NCBI GenBank assembly: GCA_002471225.1 | Contig: DKPO01000033.1 | Location: 35,195 to 99,194 of the forward strand | DNA from: Porphyromonadaceae bacterium UBA7332 | GTDB lineage: Bacteria > Bacteroidota > Bacteroidia > Bacteroidales > UBA7332 | Length of the DNA: 64,000 bases | Direction of reading: 5' to 3' | Shown: piece by piece, positions 17,512 to 26,876 of the stretch | Numbering within the stretch: the first letter of the stretch is position 1 | Layout of the letters: the number at the start of each line of letters is the position of its first letter | Program-made: the position numbers and the translations under genes | The notes under the pieces: generated by a model | Seen by the model: only the letters and a program-made list of their open reading frames with translations | The model's database searches: none | Told to the model about the DNA's origin: nothing

Positions 17512-18825
17512 TTACTCTTTTATAAGTAATGCTGTTTTATCTGCATTAAAGTCACCTAACATAACTTGTGATATATTATTGCAAAGCTCAGCATTATAGG
17601 GCACTTCTACTTTAATATAGTTTTCTGTAAATCCATATACAGGTTCACCTTCTTTGGCGTGTTCAAAGAGAACTGTGTGGTTTGTTCCTATAAACTGGTC
17701 ATAGAAGATTCTTAATTTCTCATCGGATAAATCAAGAAGTCTTTTGCTTCGTTCCTGTTTCTCTTTCGGACTTACTGTATGATCAATCTTCAAGGCCTGA
17801 GTTCCGGGGCGTTCAGAATATGAAAAAACATGTAGTTGGCTAATATCCAGATTGCGAATAAAGTTATAAGCTTCCTCGAATAGTTCAGGTGTTTCACCAC
17901 GTGTTCCAACTATTACATCCACGCCGATAAATGCATGAGGCATAATCTCTTTAATTTTTGCAACTTTATGGGCAAACAGAGCTGTATCATATTTACGGCG
18001 CATAATTTTTAGTACTTCATCAGATCCGGATTGCAAAGGGATATGAAAGTGTGGTGCAAAACGTTTAGATGTTGATACATATTCTATGATTTCATCTGTT
18101 AGCAGGTTAGGCTCTATTGACGAAATACGATAGCGCTCAATCCCTTCAACCTGGTCTAAAGCTTTTACTAAATCAAAAAAGGTTTCGCCTGTAGATTTTC
18201 CAAAATCACCTATATTAACTCCTGTCAATACGATTTCTTTTCCTCCTTGAGCAGCTACTTCCTGTGCTTGTTTGACAAGAGCTTCAACAGATCCATTACG
18301 ACTTCGCCCCCTTGCAAAAGGTATCGTGCAGTATGAGCAATAATAATCACACCCATCTTGTACTTTAAGGAAAAAGCGAGTACGATCTCCCTGAGAACAT
18401 GATGGGACGAATTTGCTGATATCTTTAGTCTTAGTAGTTTGAATAGTTCCTTTGTCTTTCTTTTCAAAAGAATCAATGTATTCAAGGATATCTAACTTTT
18501 GGTTAGAACCTAATACTAAATCGACGCCGGGGATCTGCGCAATTTCTTCAGGTTTCAATTGCGCATAACAACCTGTTACAACAATGAACGCTCCGGGATG
18601 GTCTTTGGATATTTTACGAATGGTCTGGCGACATTTTTTATCTGCTAACTCTGTTACTGAGCAAGTATTGATTACACAGATATCTGCAATTTCATTTTCT
18701 CGAACCTTATGAATGCCATGTTCCAATAATTGTTTTCCGATAGTGGATGTCTCGGCAAAATTTAATTTGCAGCCAAGTGTAAAATAAGCTGCTTTCTTAT
18801 TTTCAAATATAGTATTGTCGATCAT
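17512..18825 (-). CDS. mtaB: tRNA (N6-threonylcarbamoyl-A37) C2-methylthiotransferase MtaB
   Basis: Radical-SAM methylthiotransferase converting t6A37 to ms2t6A37 in ANN-decoding tRNAs. The 437 residues carry the UPF0004 domain with cluster ligands C19 (LGCKLNFAE), C55 (INTCSV) and C86 (TGCYAQ). The radical-SAM cluster CxxxCxxC follows at C159/C163/C166 (GCDYYCSYC), and a C-terminal TRAM-like region after about 370. The GCKLNFAE form of the first motif points to MtaB rather than MiaB or RimO. It is transcribed toward the acyltransferase cluster, 78 nt away. Confidence 0.95.
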   Translation of the reverse strand: MIDNTIFENKKAAYFTLGCKLNFAETSTIGKQLLEHGIHKVRENEIADICVINTCSVTELADKKCRQTIRKISKDHPGAFIVVTGCYAQLKPEEIAQIPGVDLVLGSNQKLDILEYIDSFEKKDKGTIQTTKTKDISKFVPSCSQGDRTRFFLKVQDGCDYYCSYCTIPFARGRSRNGSVEALVKQAQEVAAQGGKEIVLTGVNIGDFGKSTGETFFDLVKALDQVEGIERYRISSIEPNLLTDEIIEYVSTSKRFAPHFHIPLQSGSDEVLKIMRRKYDTALFAHKVAKIKEIMPHAFIGVDVIVGTRGETPELFEEAYNFIRNLDISQLHVFSYSERPGTQALKIDHTVSPKEKQERSKRLLDLSDEKLRIFYDQFIGTNHTVLFEHAKEGEPVYGFTENYIKVEVPYNAELCNNISQVMLGDFNADKTALLIKE

Positions 18826-18843
18826 TTAACTGTAATTTTGATG

Positions 18844-18851
18844 CAAATATA
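18844..18851 (-). promoter_or_regulatory. Predicted -7 box of mtaB
   Basis: Minus-strand TATATTTG located 18 nt before the mtaB start, matching TAnnTTTG; no clear -33 box. Confidence 0.45.
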
Positions 18852-19075
18852 CGAAACTGTTATTTATAAAGAGTCTATTTATTATTAAATTCATTGAAAG
18901 GAGAAATGAATTTAATAATAATATAGTTATTGTTTTGTTTGGATGTGCTTCTATTCGATAGAATTACGATGTTGTCCCTTTGCGACACATCATATTTTGT
19001 ATGTGTGTATGAGCTGTTAAAAAAAGCAGAGAAAAAAATATATTCAAGATAGACTATTTTCAACTGAAAAAAGTT

Positions 19076-19083
19076 TAACTTTG
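19076..19083 (+). promoter_or_regulatory. Predicted -7 box of the secreted 188-residue protein
   Basis: TAACTTTG matches TAnnTTTG and lies 56 nt before the ATG at 19140. Confidence 0.4.
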
Positions 19084-19139
19084 AATCTATTGAGTATTAT
19101 AATACAAATATCTCACATAATAAATTTAATTTCAAATAA

Positions 19140-19706
19140 ATGAAAAGAATATTACTTTCAGTTGTACTCGCATTTTCTGTTTCCTCTGCATATTCTCAGC
19201 AAATCAATGAGCGGGATGCTTTCTTAAATCGTGTTAGATCTCTTTGTGGTAAATCATTTGAGGGAGTTGTAACTGCAGGTAGGGGGAATGATGATTTTAG
19301 TAAAAACAGATTGGTTATGCATGTTCGTTCTTGTGATGAGAATAAGATTCGAATTCCTTTTTTTGTAGGTAACGACCGTTCACGGACATGGATTCTTACA
19401 TCAGAGAATGAACGTATTCAATTAAAACACGATCATAGGCATGAAGATGGGAGTGAAGATCTTGTAACTCAATATGGGGGGATAACGCCAAATCAAGGTT
19501 GTGATAGTATTCAAATGTTCCCTGCGGATGATTATACACGCAACCAATACCCCCATACCGCAAATAATGTATGGTGGATCACAATTAATGATAAAGAGTT
19601 TACATATAATCTTCGCCGTATTGGTTCTGACCGAGTTTTCACTGTGACATTTGATTTAACAAGGGAAGTTTCAGCTCCCGATGCTCCTTGGGGATGGAAA
19701 GATTGA
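19140..19706 (+). CDS. Secreted protein of unknown function
   Basis: A 188-residue protein with a clear signal peptide (MKRILLSVVLAFSVSSAYSQ, cleavage near residue 19-20). The mature part has a compact globular look with striking conserved-type runs: LCGKSFEGVV, LVMHVRSC, IRIPFFVGNDRSRTW, LKHDHRHEDGSED and a C-terminal APWGW. Three cysteines sit at about 37, 72 and 125. I recall similar proteins in several Bacteroidetes and Proteobacteria without known function; I cannot name a domain with certainty. The HDHRHED cluster could bind metal (inference). The gene stands alone with its own promoter. Confidence 0.8.
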   Translation: MKRILLSVVLAFSVSSAYSQQINERDAFLNRVRSLCGKSFEGVVTAGRGNDDFSKNRLVMHVRSCDENKIRIPFFVGNDRSRTWILTSENERIQLKHDHRHEDGSEDLVTQYGGITPNQGCDSIQMFPADDYTRNQYPHTANNVWWITINDKEFTYNLRRIGSDRVFTVTFDLTREVSAPDAPWGWKD

Positions 19707-20082
19707 TTTAATCGTTCGTAAACAAATGTTATTCTCCGAGAAGGGTTAGAAATACGCTTTCTCAATAATGGAAAGATATCATTATAAAGATATCATTATA
19801 TAGATGTGGCTAAGCAATAAAGGTCTTTCCTTCTATAATATTAGAGACTTTTTAAGTTAGCAAGGCTTTTCTTCATACCAGCTGTTATATTTTAAATCAC
19901 AAAACACATTATGCGGACTGAATATTTTGTATGATTGATGATTCGATAATGTTGTATGATCATATAGTATTTAGGTGATTTCTTAATAATAGCTGAAATA
20001 AGCTAAGAGGGATTTAGGGATATTGTGAGATAGGGTATTTTGTAATATATTTGTTATGAACTAAACTATAATTGAAATTGAA
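19707..20082. other. Gene-free intergenic region with a small tandem repeat
   Basis: AT-rich 376-nt gap. It has two abutting 14-bp copies of AAGATATCATTATA (19773-19786 and 19787-19800) and, near the end, a promoter for the next gene. No tRNA-like or riboswitch-like structure is recognised. Confidence 0.5.
20022..20053 (+). promoter_or_regulatory. Predicted promoter of the 135-residue secreted protein
   Basis: ATTG (20022-20025), 20-nt spacer, TATATTTG (20046-20053), about 30 nt before the ATG at 20083. Confidence 0.5.
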
Positions 20083-20490
20083 ATGAAGCAGAAATGGTTA
20101 TTGTTATTCCTTCTGATGTTTGGACTGTCATTCAGTATGTCGGCCCAGCAAATCGGGAGATGGGAGAAATTAGGGGAAAGATCAGTGAAGTTCAGAACGG
20201 AAAGAGATGTTATCAAATGCTCTCATAAAGGTACGTTTTCGAAACTTAAAATCAGAGTGAATGAGGCTCCTGTCGAGTTTAATAAGGTATTAGTGAGATA
20301 TGGTAACGGGTCGACTCAGGAACTTTATATCAGACAAACCATACCTGCAGGTGGATACACACGTGTGTTGGATCTGAGAGGGAATAAACGGGTTATTAAG
20401 GAAATAGTATTTTACTATAAGACGAAAAAAGGATATAGATTCCCGACTAAGAATCACAGAGCTGTGGTTTCGGTATGGGGAAGACATTAA
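20083..20490 (+). CDS. Secreted beta-rich protein, DUF2541-like
   Basis: A 135-residue exported protein with signal peptide MKQKWLLLFLLMFGLSFSMSAQ. The mature 110 residues look all-beta: GRWEKLGERSVKF, KLKIRVNEAPVEFNKVLVRYGNG, RVLDLRGNKRVIKEIVFYYKT, ending AVVSVWGRH. The pattern (W-x-LG, NG turn, DL-G, V-x-V-x-G end) resembles DUF2541/YaaI-type proteins, but this is from memory and needs a profile search. It is strongly basic, so binding of an acidic surface polymer is possible (inference only). It ends at a terminator shared with the convergent porin gene. Confidence 0.8.
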   Translation: MKQKWLLLFLLMFGLSFSMSAQQIGRWEKLGERSVKFRTERDVIKCSHKGTFSKLKIRVNEAPVEFNKVLVRYGNGSTQELYIRQTIPAGGYTRVLDLRGNKRVIKEIVFYYKTKKGYRFPTKNHRAVVSVWGRH

Positions 20491-20493
20491 GAG

Positions 20494-20535
20494 AAAAGAA
20501 ACGAGGTTATCAATACTGATAACCTCGTTTCTTTT
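20494..20535. terminator. Bidirectional terminator
   Basis: A 19-bp stem AAAAGAAACGAGGTTATCA/TGATAACCTCGTTTCTTTT (20494-20512 with 20517-20535) with a 4-nt loop, between the convergent secreted-protein gene and porin gene. Confidence 0.85.
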
Positions 20536-20546
20536 TATAATCGGGC

Positions 20547-21824
20547 TTAGAAGTTGTACTGAACAAGAGCCTGGATACAATTGGCGTGATCGTTTGATCC
20601 ATCAATATTTACGCGATTACCCCATAAATATTCTGCACCAAACTGGAATGCACTTGATAGGTTCCAGAATACGTTTCCTACGATATACTGGCCATATCTG
20701 TATTGTGATGCAGGATTATAACCGTCTTTAGGGAATATTCTTGCCTGAGAGTAGGTTGCTGAAGCAAATACGGATGGAGAGAAGTTAAATTGCAGACCTC
20801 CATACCATGCGAAAGCTTCTTGTGCTACCATTTTGCCGGGATCGTTTGCGTCATATACGAAATCAAGTCCGTTGCCTGACAGGTCATTGATGTATTGTGC
20901 AATCCCTTTACCGTAGGTTGTCTGGAAATATAGTTGAACAGGCTTTCCTACTTTAACGGTACCGCTTAACTGAACACCGTATCCTGTAGCAGTTTTGTTA
21001 TCTGTAGTTACAAGATCCTGATAGGACATATTTCTTAATACACCGGCAAGTTTTACGTGACTTGCACCTTTACACCAACTGTATTTGATATAGGCAGGGA
21101 TATCAGGAATGCGTTGTGTTGCTGTACCAACTTTGGTATCATAGGTTCCTGTACTTTGATTTTGTTCGACAGAAACTCCTAATTTAATACCATTTTTGAA
21201 TTGGTGAGCATAAGCGATTTGACCAGTACGCATTTCACCAGCACCATTAGGTCCCTGAAAGTCAACAGTAGGAGGTACGGCTCCTAAATCATTGAATAAA
21301 CTCCATGTCTTACCGACAGTGAAGCCCATGAATCTTAAGTAAGCATCATTAATAGCAAAAGAGTTGCCTGGTCCGGTGAACTGACCTGAGATGTAGGCTT
21401 CATAAGCGCCTAACCCTTTGGTATTACCTAATAATTTAAAGAATATATTTGATTTATAAGGATCAATCGTAAATTGTCCGTTATTGGCTTTGTTTGCAGG
21501 AACCGGAATTGAATAAGGAATAAATCCGAAGCCGTTGGTAGGGACAGATCCCCAGTCATAGGCAGTTCTTACACGTAGAAAACCCCCGATACCGAATGCT
21601 ACATCATGTTTACGGTCATAAAGTAAAAATCGGGGAGCCCCTGGTTCATTGAACCCTTCATTCATGGATTCCTGAAATTGTTTGACTATCGCATGATTAG
21701 ATTTTTTTGTATTAACAACGATCAATGACTGACCTTCATGGCTTTCATCGTTATCTTGAGCGATTGCCGGAACTGTACATAGAATTCCAAGTCCTAATAA
21801 AGAAGATTTGATAATTGTCTTCAT
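20547..21824 (-). CDS. DcaP-like outer-membrane porin
   Basis: Outer-membrane beta-barrel protein of 425 residues. It has a signal peptide (MKTIIKSSLLGLGILCTVPAIA) and a roughly 60-residue periplasmic-type N-terminal segment. The barrel follows with alternating hydrophobic strands and short turns, ending in phenylalanine (ALVQYNF), the BAM recognition signature. Segments such as FGIGGFLRVRTAYDWG, INDAYLRFMGFTVGKTWSLFND and RTGQIAYAHQFKNG match the DcaP trimeric porin family. The DcaP family is linked to uptake of small anionic molecules; the substrate here is unknown. No SusC/SusD partner is adjacent. Confidence 0.85.
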   Translation of the reverse strand: MKTIIKSSLLGLGILCTVPAIAQDNDESHEGQSLIVVNTKKSNHAIVKQFQESMNEGFNEPGAPRFLLYDRKHDVAFGIGGFLRVRTAYDWGSVPTNGFGFIPYSIPVPANKANNGQFTIDPYKSNIFFKLLGNTKGLGAYEAYISGQFTGPGNSFAINDAYLRFMGFTVGKTWSLFNDLGAVPPTVDFQGPNGAGEMRTGQIAYAHQFKNGIKLGVSVEQNQSTGTYDTKVGTATQRIPDIPAYIKYSWCKGASHVKLAGVLRNMSYQDLVTTDNKTATGYGVQLSGTVKVGKPVQLYFQTTYGKGIAQYINDLSGNGLDFVYDANDPGKMVAQEAFAWYGGLQFNFSPSVFASATYSQARIFPKDGYNPASQYRYGQYIVGNVFWNLSSAFQFGAEYLWGNRVNIDGSNDHANCIQALVQYNF

Positions 21825-21954
21825 TTTATCAACATTTTTAGTTAAGGTTTAAATTATAAGATATAAATGAAGAACACTTATTGGCTATTTTAGTTTGAAT
21901 ATCATAGGTTAAATTTATTTATCCCCCTATATATTCGTAATATTTGTTAGGATT

Positions 21955-22461
21955 TTATTGAAAACTTCCTGCTGAAAGCCAGGTTTTTAAATAATAAGGT
22001 TCGTCTAAATTACTGATCATAACGCCACTTTTCGTAGAGGTATGAACGAAGGCGCCATTTTGGAGATAAATACCTACATGCGATGCTTTTTTTGATTTGG
22101 ACCCGCTCGTATTAAAGAAAACAAGATCGCCTTCTTTGAGATGTCTTTTTCTTATCTTGTCGCAATTAGCAAGCATATCCTGCGAACTCCGGCCGAGGTT
22201 TTTACCATAAACATTTTTGATAATAATATTGACAAATCCGGAACAATCGACACAACGAAGAGTTGTCCCGCCCATACAGTGAGGTGTGCCAAGCCATTGA
22301 ACAATCTCATCATAAAGCTTAAGATTGTTTTTGGGTGATACCTTCAGACCAGTTTTGTAGGATAAATAATCAGTTTTAGCTTTGATTTGTCTATTGGTAC
22401 CACAAGAGGAGGTAATGATAATAAGTACTAAGGCAATGAAAGAGAATTTTATTATCCGCAT
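21955..22461 (-). CDS. NlpC/P60 (C40) cell-wall peptidase lipoprotein
   Basis: Lipid-anchored murein peptidase of 168 residues, likely a D,L-endopeptidase acting on peptidoglycan stem peptides. The lipobox is IITSSC with the lipidated Cys at 20. The catalytic triad reads C73 (VDCSGF), H128 (ASHVGIYL) and H140 (AFVHTS). It is about the size of E. coli Spr/MepS-type enzymes. It is separated from tex by 75 nt holding a hairpin, so it is probably transcribed with or just after tex. Confidence 0.93.
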   Translation of the reverse strand: MRIIKFSFIALVLIIITSSCGTNRQIKAKTDYLSYKTGLKVSPKNNLKLYDEIVQWLGTPHCMGGTTLRCVDCSGFVNIIIKNVYGKNLGRSSQDMLANCDKIRKRHLKEGDLVFFNTSGSKSKKASHVGIYLQNGAFVHTSTKSGVMISNLDEPYYLKTWLSAGSFQ

Positions 22462-22491
22462 AAATTGTCGTATTTATTGTATAATATTAAA

Positions 22492-22516
22492 GCAAGAGTC
22501 GGATAACGGCTCTTGC
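22492..22516 (-). terminator. Weak terminator-like hairpin after tex
   Basis: GCAAGAG/CTCTTGC stem with CG extensions (22492-22498 with 22510-22516). On the minus strand it is followed by only a short TTTAAT, so termination may be partial and let transcription continue into the NlpC gene. Confidence 0.5.
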
Positions 22517-22536
22517 AAAATTTTATAGATCAGGTG

Positions 22537-24657
22537 TTAATCAAGTATTAACGAAAGTTGGATTCGCTTTCGTTCTTTGTCAATTCCGATAACTTTTACT
22601 TCTACATGCTGATGAAGTTTGACTACTTCGGTCGGATCTTTGATGAAACGTTTAGCCATGTTGGATAGATGGATTAATCCGTTTTCTTTGATTCCTATGT
22701 CAACAAAGCATCCGAAGTTCGTAATGTTATTTACGATACCCGGAAGGATCATTCCTTCGTGCAGATCACTCAGTGTTTTGACATTCGGATCAAATTCGAA
22801 TACCTGTGCTGTCTGGCGAGGGTCGCGACCCGGTTTCTCCAACTCTTGTTTGATATCCTTTAGTGTAGGCATCCCGATTTTGTCAGAGATATACTGATTG
22901 AGATTCAGTTTGTTTTGAAGCTCTTTGTCTTTAATCAGTTCGCTTACCGAGCAGTTCAGGTCTTTTGCCATTTGTTCGACAATAAAGTAGCTTTCCGGGT
23001 GTACGGCCGAGTTGTCCAGAGGATTTTCGCCATCGCTGATTCGTAGGAATCCGGCAGCTTGTTCGAAAGCTTTCTCTCCCATACGCGGAACTTTTAATAG
23101 TTCGCGACGATTTTTGAATCCTCCTTTTTCTTTGCGGTAATCAACAATATTCTGAGCTAATGCAGGGCCTAAACCTGAGATATAAGTCAACAGATATTTG
23201 CTGGCTGTATTTAAGTTTACACCTACCTGATTTACACATAATTCAACGGTCTGATCGAGAGATTTTTTTAGTTTAGACTGATCGACATCGTGTTGATACT
23301 GACCGACCCCAATGCTTTTCGGATCTATCTTAACAAGTTCGGCAAGAGGGTCCATCAAACGTCTGCCGATAGATACGGCTCCGCGCACGGTTACGTCATA
23401 ATCGGGGAATTCTTTGCGGGCAATTTTAGAAGCGGAATAGATCGAGGCACCGTTCTCACTTACTACAAATACCTGGACTTCGCGTGGAAAGCGCATTTGT
23501 TTGAAGAATTGTTCGGTTTCGCGACTTGCAGTCCCATTACCGATGGCAATCGCTTCGATGTTATAGGCTTCGATCATCTGAGATACTTTTCTCATAGCCT
23601 GCGATTTATCGTTCTGAGGTGGATGCGGGAAGATGGCTTCATTGTGCAACAGGTTTCCCTGATTGTCGAGACATACAATCTTACAGCCGGTACGATATCC
23701 CGGATCGACACCCATGACACGTTTTTCCCCGACAGGAGCACTCAGAAGAAGTTGCTTCAGATTTTCTGCGAATACGTTGATAGCCTCTTCATCTGCTTTC
23801 TCTTTCGAGATATTCGAAAATTCGGTTTCGATAGACGGCTTGATCAAACGTTTGTAAGAGTCTTTCAGAGCATCATAGACCATATCCGAACATTCGGAAT
23901 TTCCTTTGATATAGAAACGCTCCATACGTTCAAGTGCTTTCTCGTCGGAAACAGGAGTGACGGTCACTTTCAGGAATCCTTCCTTTTCGCCACGACGAAT
24001 AGCTAACAGACGGTGAGACGAGCATCGACGCAACGGTTCTTCGAAATCGAAGTAGTCACGGAACTTTTCAGCTTCTTCCTCTTTGCCTTTAACGAGTTTA
24101 GCCGTAATGATGGCATCTCGTTCGAAACTGCTACGAACAATGTTTCGGGCTGTTTCGTTTTCGCTGATCCATTCGGCAATAATATCTTTAGCACCTTTAA
24201 TAGCATCGTCCGTATCTTTGACATCTCCCTGAACAAATCGGTTTGCTTTGTCAAAAATATGAGATTCGCGCTGACTCATAATGATTTTGGCCAACGGTTC
24301 CAATCCTTTTTCTCTTGCTATTTCGGCTTTGGTTCTTCGTTTCGGTTTGTAAGGAAGATAAATATCTTCGAGTTCGGTAGCTGACCAACAGTCTTCGATT
24401 CTTTTTTTAAGATCGCCGGTCAGTTTACCCTGTTCCTCGATTGTTGAAAGAATGGTTTGTTTTCTCTTCTCAATTTCGTTGAACTTAGAGTAGGCATCTT
24501 GAATAGAAGAAATAGCAACTTCATCAAGTCCTCCGGTAAGTTCTTTACGATAACGACTTATGAAAGGAATAGTAGCCCCTTCATTAAGCAACTTGATCGT
24601 GTTTTCGACCTGTTTAGGCGAGATAGAAAGAGTCTGAGATATTAATTGTGTGAACAT
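22537..24657 (-). CDS. tex: Tex-family RNA-binding transcription accessory protein
   Basis: A 706-residue Spt6-like nucleic-acid-binding protein. It has the Tex N-terminal helical region (about 1-190) with GATIPFISRYRKELTGGLDE, a YqgF-type domain starting at GVDPGYRTGCKIV (about 318), and a double helix-hairpin-helix around YISGLGPALAQNIVDYR. A C-terminal S1 domain (about 633-704: GMILPGIVNNITNFGCFVDIGI) follows. Family members influence transcription and RNA stability. It starts 2 nt after the flavoprotein gene stop, so the two are co-transcribed. Confidence 0.95.
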   Translation of the reverse strand: MFTQLISQTLSISPKQVENTIKLLNEGATIPFISRYRKELTGGLDEVAISSIQDAYSKFNEIEKRKQTILSTIEEQGKLTGDLKKRIEDCWSATELEDIYLPYKPKRRTKAEIAREKGLEPLAKIIMSQRESHIFDKANRFVQGDVKDTDDAIKGAKDIIAEWISENETARNIVRSSFERDAIITAKLVKGKEEEAEKFRDYFDFEEPLRRCSSHRLLAIRRGEKEGFLKVTVTPVSDEKALERMERFYIKGNSECSDMVYDALKDSYKRLIKPSIETEFSNISKEKADEEAINVFAENLKQLLLSAPVGEKRVMGVDPGYRTGCKIVCLDNQGNLLHNEAIFPHPPQNDKSQAMRKVSQMIEAYNIEAIAIGNGTASRETEQFFKQMRFPREVQVFVVSENGASIYSASKIARKEFPDYDVTVRGAVSIGRRLMDPLAELVKIDPKSIGVGQYQHDVDQSKLKKSLDQTVELCVNQVGVNLNTASKYLLTYISGLGPALAQNIVDYRKEKGGFKNRRELLKVPRMGEKAFEQAAGFLRISDGENPLDNSAVHPESYFIVEQMAKDLNCSVSELIKDKELQNKLNLNQYISDKIGMPTLKDIKQELEKPGRDPRQTAQVFEFDPNVKTLSDLHEGMILPGIVNNITNFGCFVDIGIKENGLIHLSNMAKRFIKDPTEVVKLHQHVEVKVIGIDKERKRIQLSLILD

Positions 24658-24659
24658 GA

Positions 24660-25238
24660 TTAATCTAAATTGTAAGAATTTATAGCCTCCGTGATGTATT
24701 GTTGAAGTTTTTCGGTTGTAGCAGAAGGTACATTATCGAAATAACGATGATAAAGGACCTCCATACCGCACGTTTCAAAATTACACACATCAAAAGATCT
24801 TCGCATAATTTCGATACCTCCGTTTGCTTCATAATTGGCATAGGAGTTACCCATCGGTGTGAAAATACGCACCTTCTTTCCTGATAAAAGTCCGACCATT
24901 CCTTTGTCGGTATATTTAAATGCAAATCCGTTTGTACAGATGCGTTCAAAGTAGCCACGAAGGATAGCAGGGGCATTGTCCCACCATAACGGATATATAA
25001 CGGTGATCTCTTCTGCTTCTGCCAGCAGATTCTGTTCGTATCTGATATCAGCCGGAATTTCGCCTTTTTGTAAAGAGGCTAAATCTGAGCGTGATAATAA
25101 CGGATTAAATCCGATAGCATAAAGATCGCGAACGACTACGTTATGGCCTTTTACAACCAGGGCTTCTGTAATAGAATCTGTTAACCAGGTAGAGAAACTC
25201 TTTGGATTCGGATGAGCTAATATGATTAAATGATTCAT
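24660..25238 (-). CDS. NAD(P)H-dependent quinone/flavin oxidoreductase (flavodoxin-like fold)
   Basis: A 192-residue FMN- or FAD-binding reductase of the NQO1/MdaB/KefF group. The N-terminal HLIILAHPNPKSFS is the phosphate-binding loop, VIYPLWWDNAPAILRGYFER is the family signature (WW near residue 83-84), and FTPMGNSYANYEANG lies at the flavin edge. Such enzymes reduce quinones in two-electron steps, and some act as ancillary subunits of Kef antiporters. The antiporter of this window is 20 kb away, so no link is claimed. It lies between the RNA methyltransferase and tex in one operon. Confidence 0.9.
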   Translation of the reverse strand: MNHLIILAHPNPKSFSTWLTDSITEALVVKGHNVVVRDLYAIGFNPLLSRSDLASLQKGEIPADIRYEQNLLAEAEEITVIYPLWWDNAPAILRGYFERICTNGFAFKYTDKGMVGLLSGKKVRIFTPMGNSYANYEANGGIEIMRRSFDVCNFETCGMEVLYHRYFDNVPSATTEKLQQYITEAINSYNLD

Positions 25239-25263
25239 GTTTTATATGTTTATAATGTATATG

Positions 25264-26652
25264 TTATTTAATTGCTGATCGGATGCGCCATTCCTGCGGA
25301 TAAAGATTGTTTGCACGGTTACCGATATTTTTCATCCAGCCAAGGATATGATTGTTGTAAGCAATCATGATATATCCTTTCGGCGTATCTTCGTCAAAAA
25401 TAATAGCTTCTTTGCGAAGGTACAACAAGGCTGTTTCGCGGTTTACCTCAGCGATATGAAATTTGTCACGATTTATCTCTATTGACATAGCCAGTGCATG
25501 TTCGGGAATAAGATCCTTACCCTTGACAGTTGCCAGATCGATACCTGCTTTGACAATGCGTAAATTCGATTGGACAGCCTTATACAGCTCCATATACGCT
25601 TTAGGTATGGCAACAAACTTGTCATTTACGCTATTGATTTCGTAAAGATGACTGTTCTGTAACCAGGAATCAAGCTCTTTGGGTACGGTTATAGCAACGT
25701 CCTTTGATTTATTCTTGTTTTTGGCTTTCTTTTCTTTTAACTTATAAGGTTGCAAATCCTCTGTATCGGGCTTGCGTAAAACGGCCATAAAGAACCCTTC
25801 ACCCTGTGTCTTATGTGGCATAAAGCGATATACAGGGTAGTCGTATTTATAGCCATCAGATACTTCGGGATATCCGGTCGTATCGAGCGGTAAAACAGAG
25901 GCATTGTATTTATTAACCAGATAATGAACGTTTTCTTCATTTTCGGCCAGATTGTAAGTGCAGGTACTATAGATCAGTAATCCACCCGGTTTGAGAGTGG
26001 GCCAGATATTATCCAGAATATCGCGTTGGCGTTCCGCGCACATGACTACATTGGCCGCAGACCACTCTTCGATAGCTACAGGATCTTTACGGAACATACC
26101 TTCACCGGAGCAGGGAACATCGGTCAGAATCACATCGAATATATGATTCAACACCGTAAAGTCTTCGGATGCATTATTGGTGACTATGCAGTGGGAAGCA
26201 CCCCATTTGGTCATATTTTCGGCAAGGATATTCGAGCGATTCTTCATGATTTCGTTACAAACCACAAAACTGCCTTCGGGTAATACCGAATAGGCGAGTG
26301 TCGTTTTTCCTCCCGGAGCCGCACAAAGATCCAGATAAACGACCGGCGCAGATATATATCGGCGCAGAGCCTGTTCAATAAACATGGACGATGCTTCCTG
26401 AACATAGTAGTTTCCGGCATGGAAAAGGGGATCAAACGTAAAAGAAGGGCGCTCGGTTAAATAATAACCCGTAAGAGACCATTTTACCGGAGCTGACATA
26501 TTGAGGTAAGCTATTTCATCCGCAGATGTTTTGGTCTCATTAATTCGTATACTTACTGGAGTTTCGCTTTTTAAAGCTTCTTCAAAAGCTTTAAATTCAT
26601 TTTCTCCGAGAATTGCTTGAGATTGCTCAATAAAATCTTTAGGAAGATTCAT
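25264..26652 (-). CDS. RNA cytosine-C5 methyltransferase (RsmF/NOP2-Sun family)
   Basis: SAM-dependent m5C methyltransferase of rRNA or tRNA, 462 residues. The catalytic core holds the SAM loop LDLCAAPGGKTTLA, the catalytic cysteine in STCTYN and the release cysteine in DVPCSGEGMF, the paired-Cys hallmark of the family. After about residue 300 follows the RsmF-type C-terminal extension (PUA-like). I chose MNLPKDF as start; a second Met directly before it is equally possible. It leads the operon with the flavoprotein and tex. Confidence 0.93.
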   Translation of the reverse strand: MNLPKDFIEQSQAILGENEFKAFEEALKSETPVSIRINETKTSADEIAYLNMSAPVKWSLTGYYLTERPSFTFDPLFHAGNYYVQEASSMFIEQALRRYISAPVVYLDLCAAPGGKTTLAYSVLPEGSFVVCNEIMKNRSNILAENMTKWGASHCIVTNNASEDFTVLNHIFDVILTDVPCSGEGMFRKDPVAIEEWSAANVVMCAERQRDILDNIWPTLKPGGLLIYSTCTYNLAENEENVHYLVNKYNASVLPLDTTGYPEVSDGYKYDYPVYRFMPHKTQGEGFFMAVLRKPDTEDLQPYKLKEKKAKNKNKSKDVAITVPKELDSWLQNSHLYEINSVNDKFVAIPKAYMELYKAVQSNLRIVKAGIDLATVKGKDLIPEHALAMSIEINRDKFHIAEVNRETALLYLRKEAIIFDEDTPKGYIMIAYNNHILGWMKNIGNRANNLYPQEWRIRSAIK

Positions 26653-26686
26653 CACGACAAATTCATTTATTATTGTTTTCTAAAAA

Positions 26687-26694
26687 CAAATATA
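26687..26694 (-). promoter_or_regulatory. Predicted -7 box of the rsmF-like operon
   Basis: Minus-strand TATATTTG matching TAnnTTTG, about 35 nt before the start codon; no clear -33 box. Confidence 0.4.
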
Positions 26695-26868
26695 CTCTTT
26701 TATTCGATTCGATCTAAAAAACACCGCGGAATATATTACGAAAGGATTATTTTCCGTTTTGAGGCAGTAGGCTTTTCCAGGGAATGAAAAATCGATGCAG
26801 ATTCGGGGAGAAAGACTAATAGATGAAAATAACCTCTAAAATGATCGTGATAATTGAGACACATTGCA

Positions 26869-26876
26869 TATATTTG
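26869..26876 (+). promoter_or_regulatory. Predicted -7 box of the nucleoside transporter gene
   Basis: TATATTTG matching TAnnTTTG, about 150 nt before the start at 27027, implying a long 5' leader. Confidence 0.4.

Larger units (their letters stand above)
18826..19139. other. Intergenic region between divergent genes
   Basis: Holds a minus-strand TATATTTG box for mtaB at 18844-18851 and a plus-strand TAACTTTG box for the next gene at 19076-19083. The AT-rich sequence between shows no convincing gene; a 62-codon minus-strand frame here has no protein-like composition. Confidence 0.5.

Noticed and set aside
18875..19063. A 62-codon minus-strand frame between mtaB and the next gene
   Set aside because: Composition is low complexity (N, I, Y rich) and it overlaps the mtaB promoter region.
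23290..24006. A 238-codon plus-strand frame inside tex
   Set aside because: Antisense shadow of the conserved tex coding sequence, caused by its codon bias.
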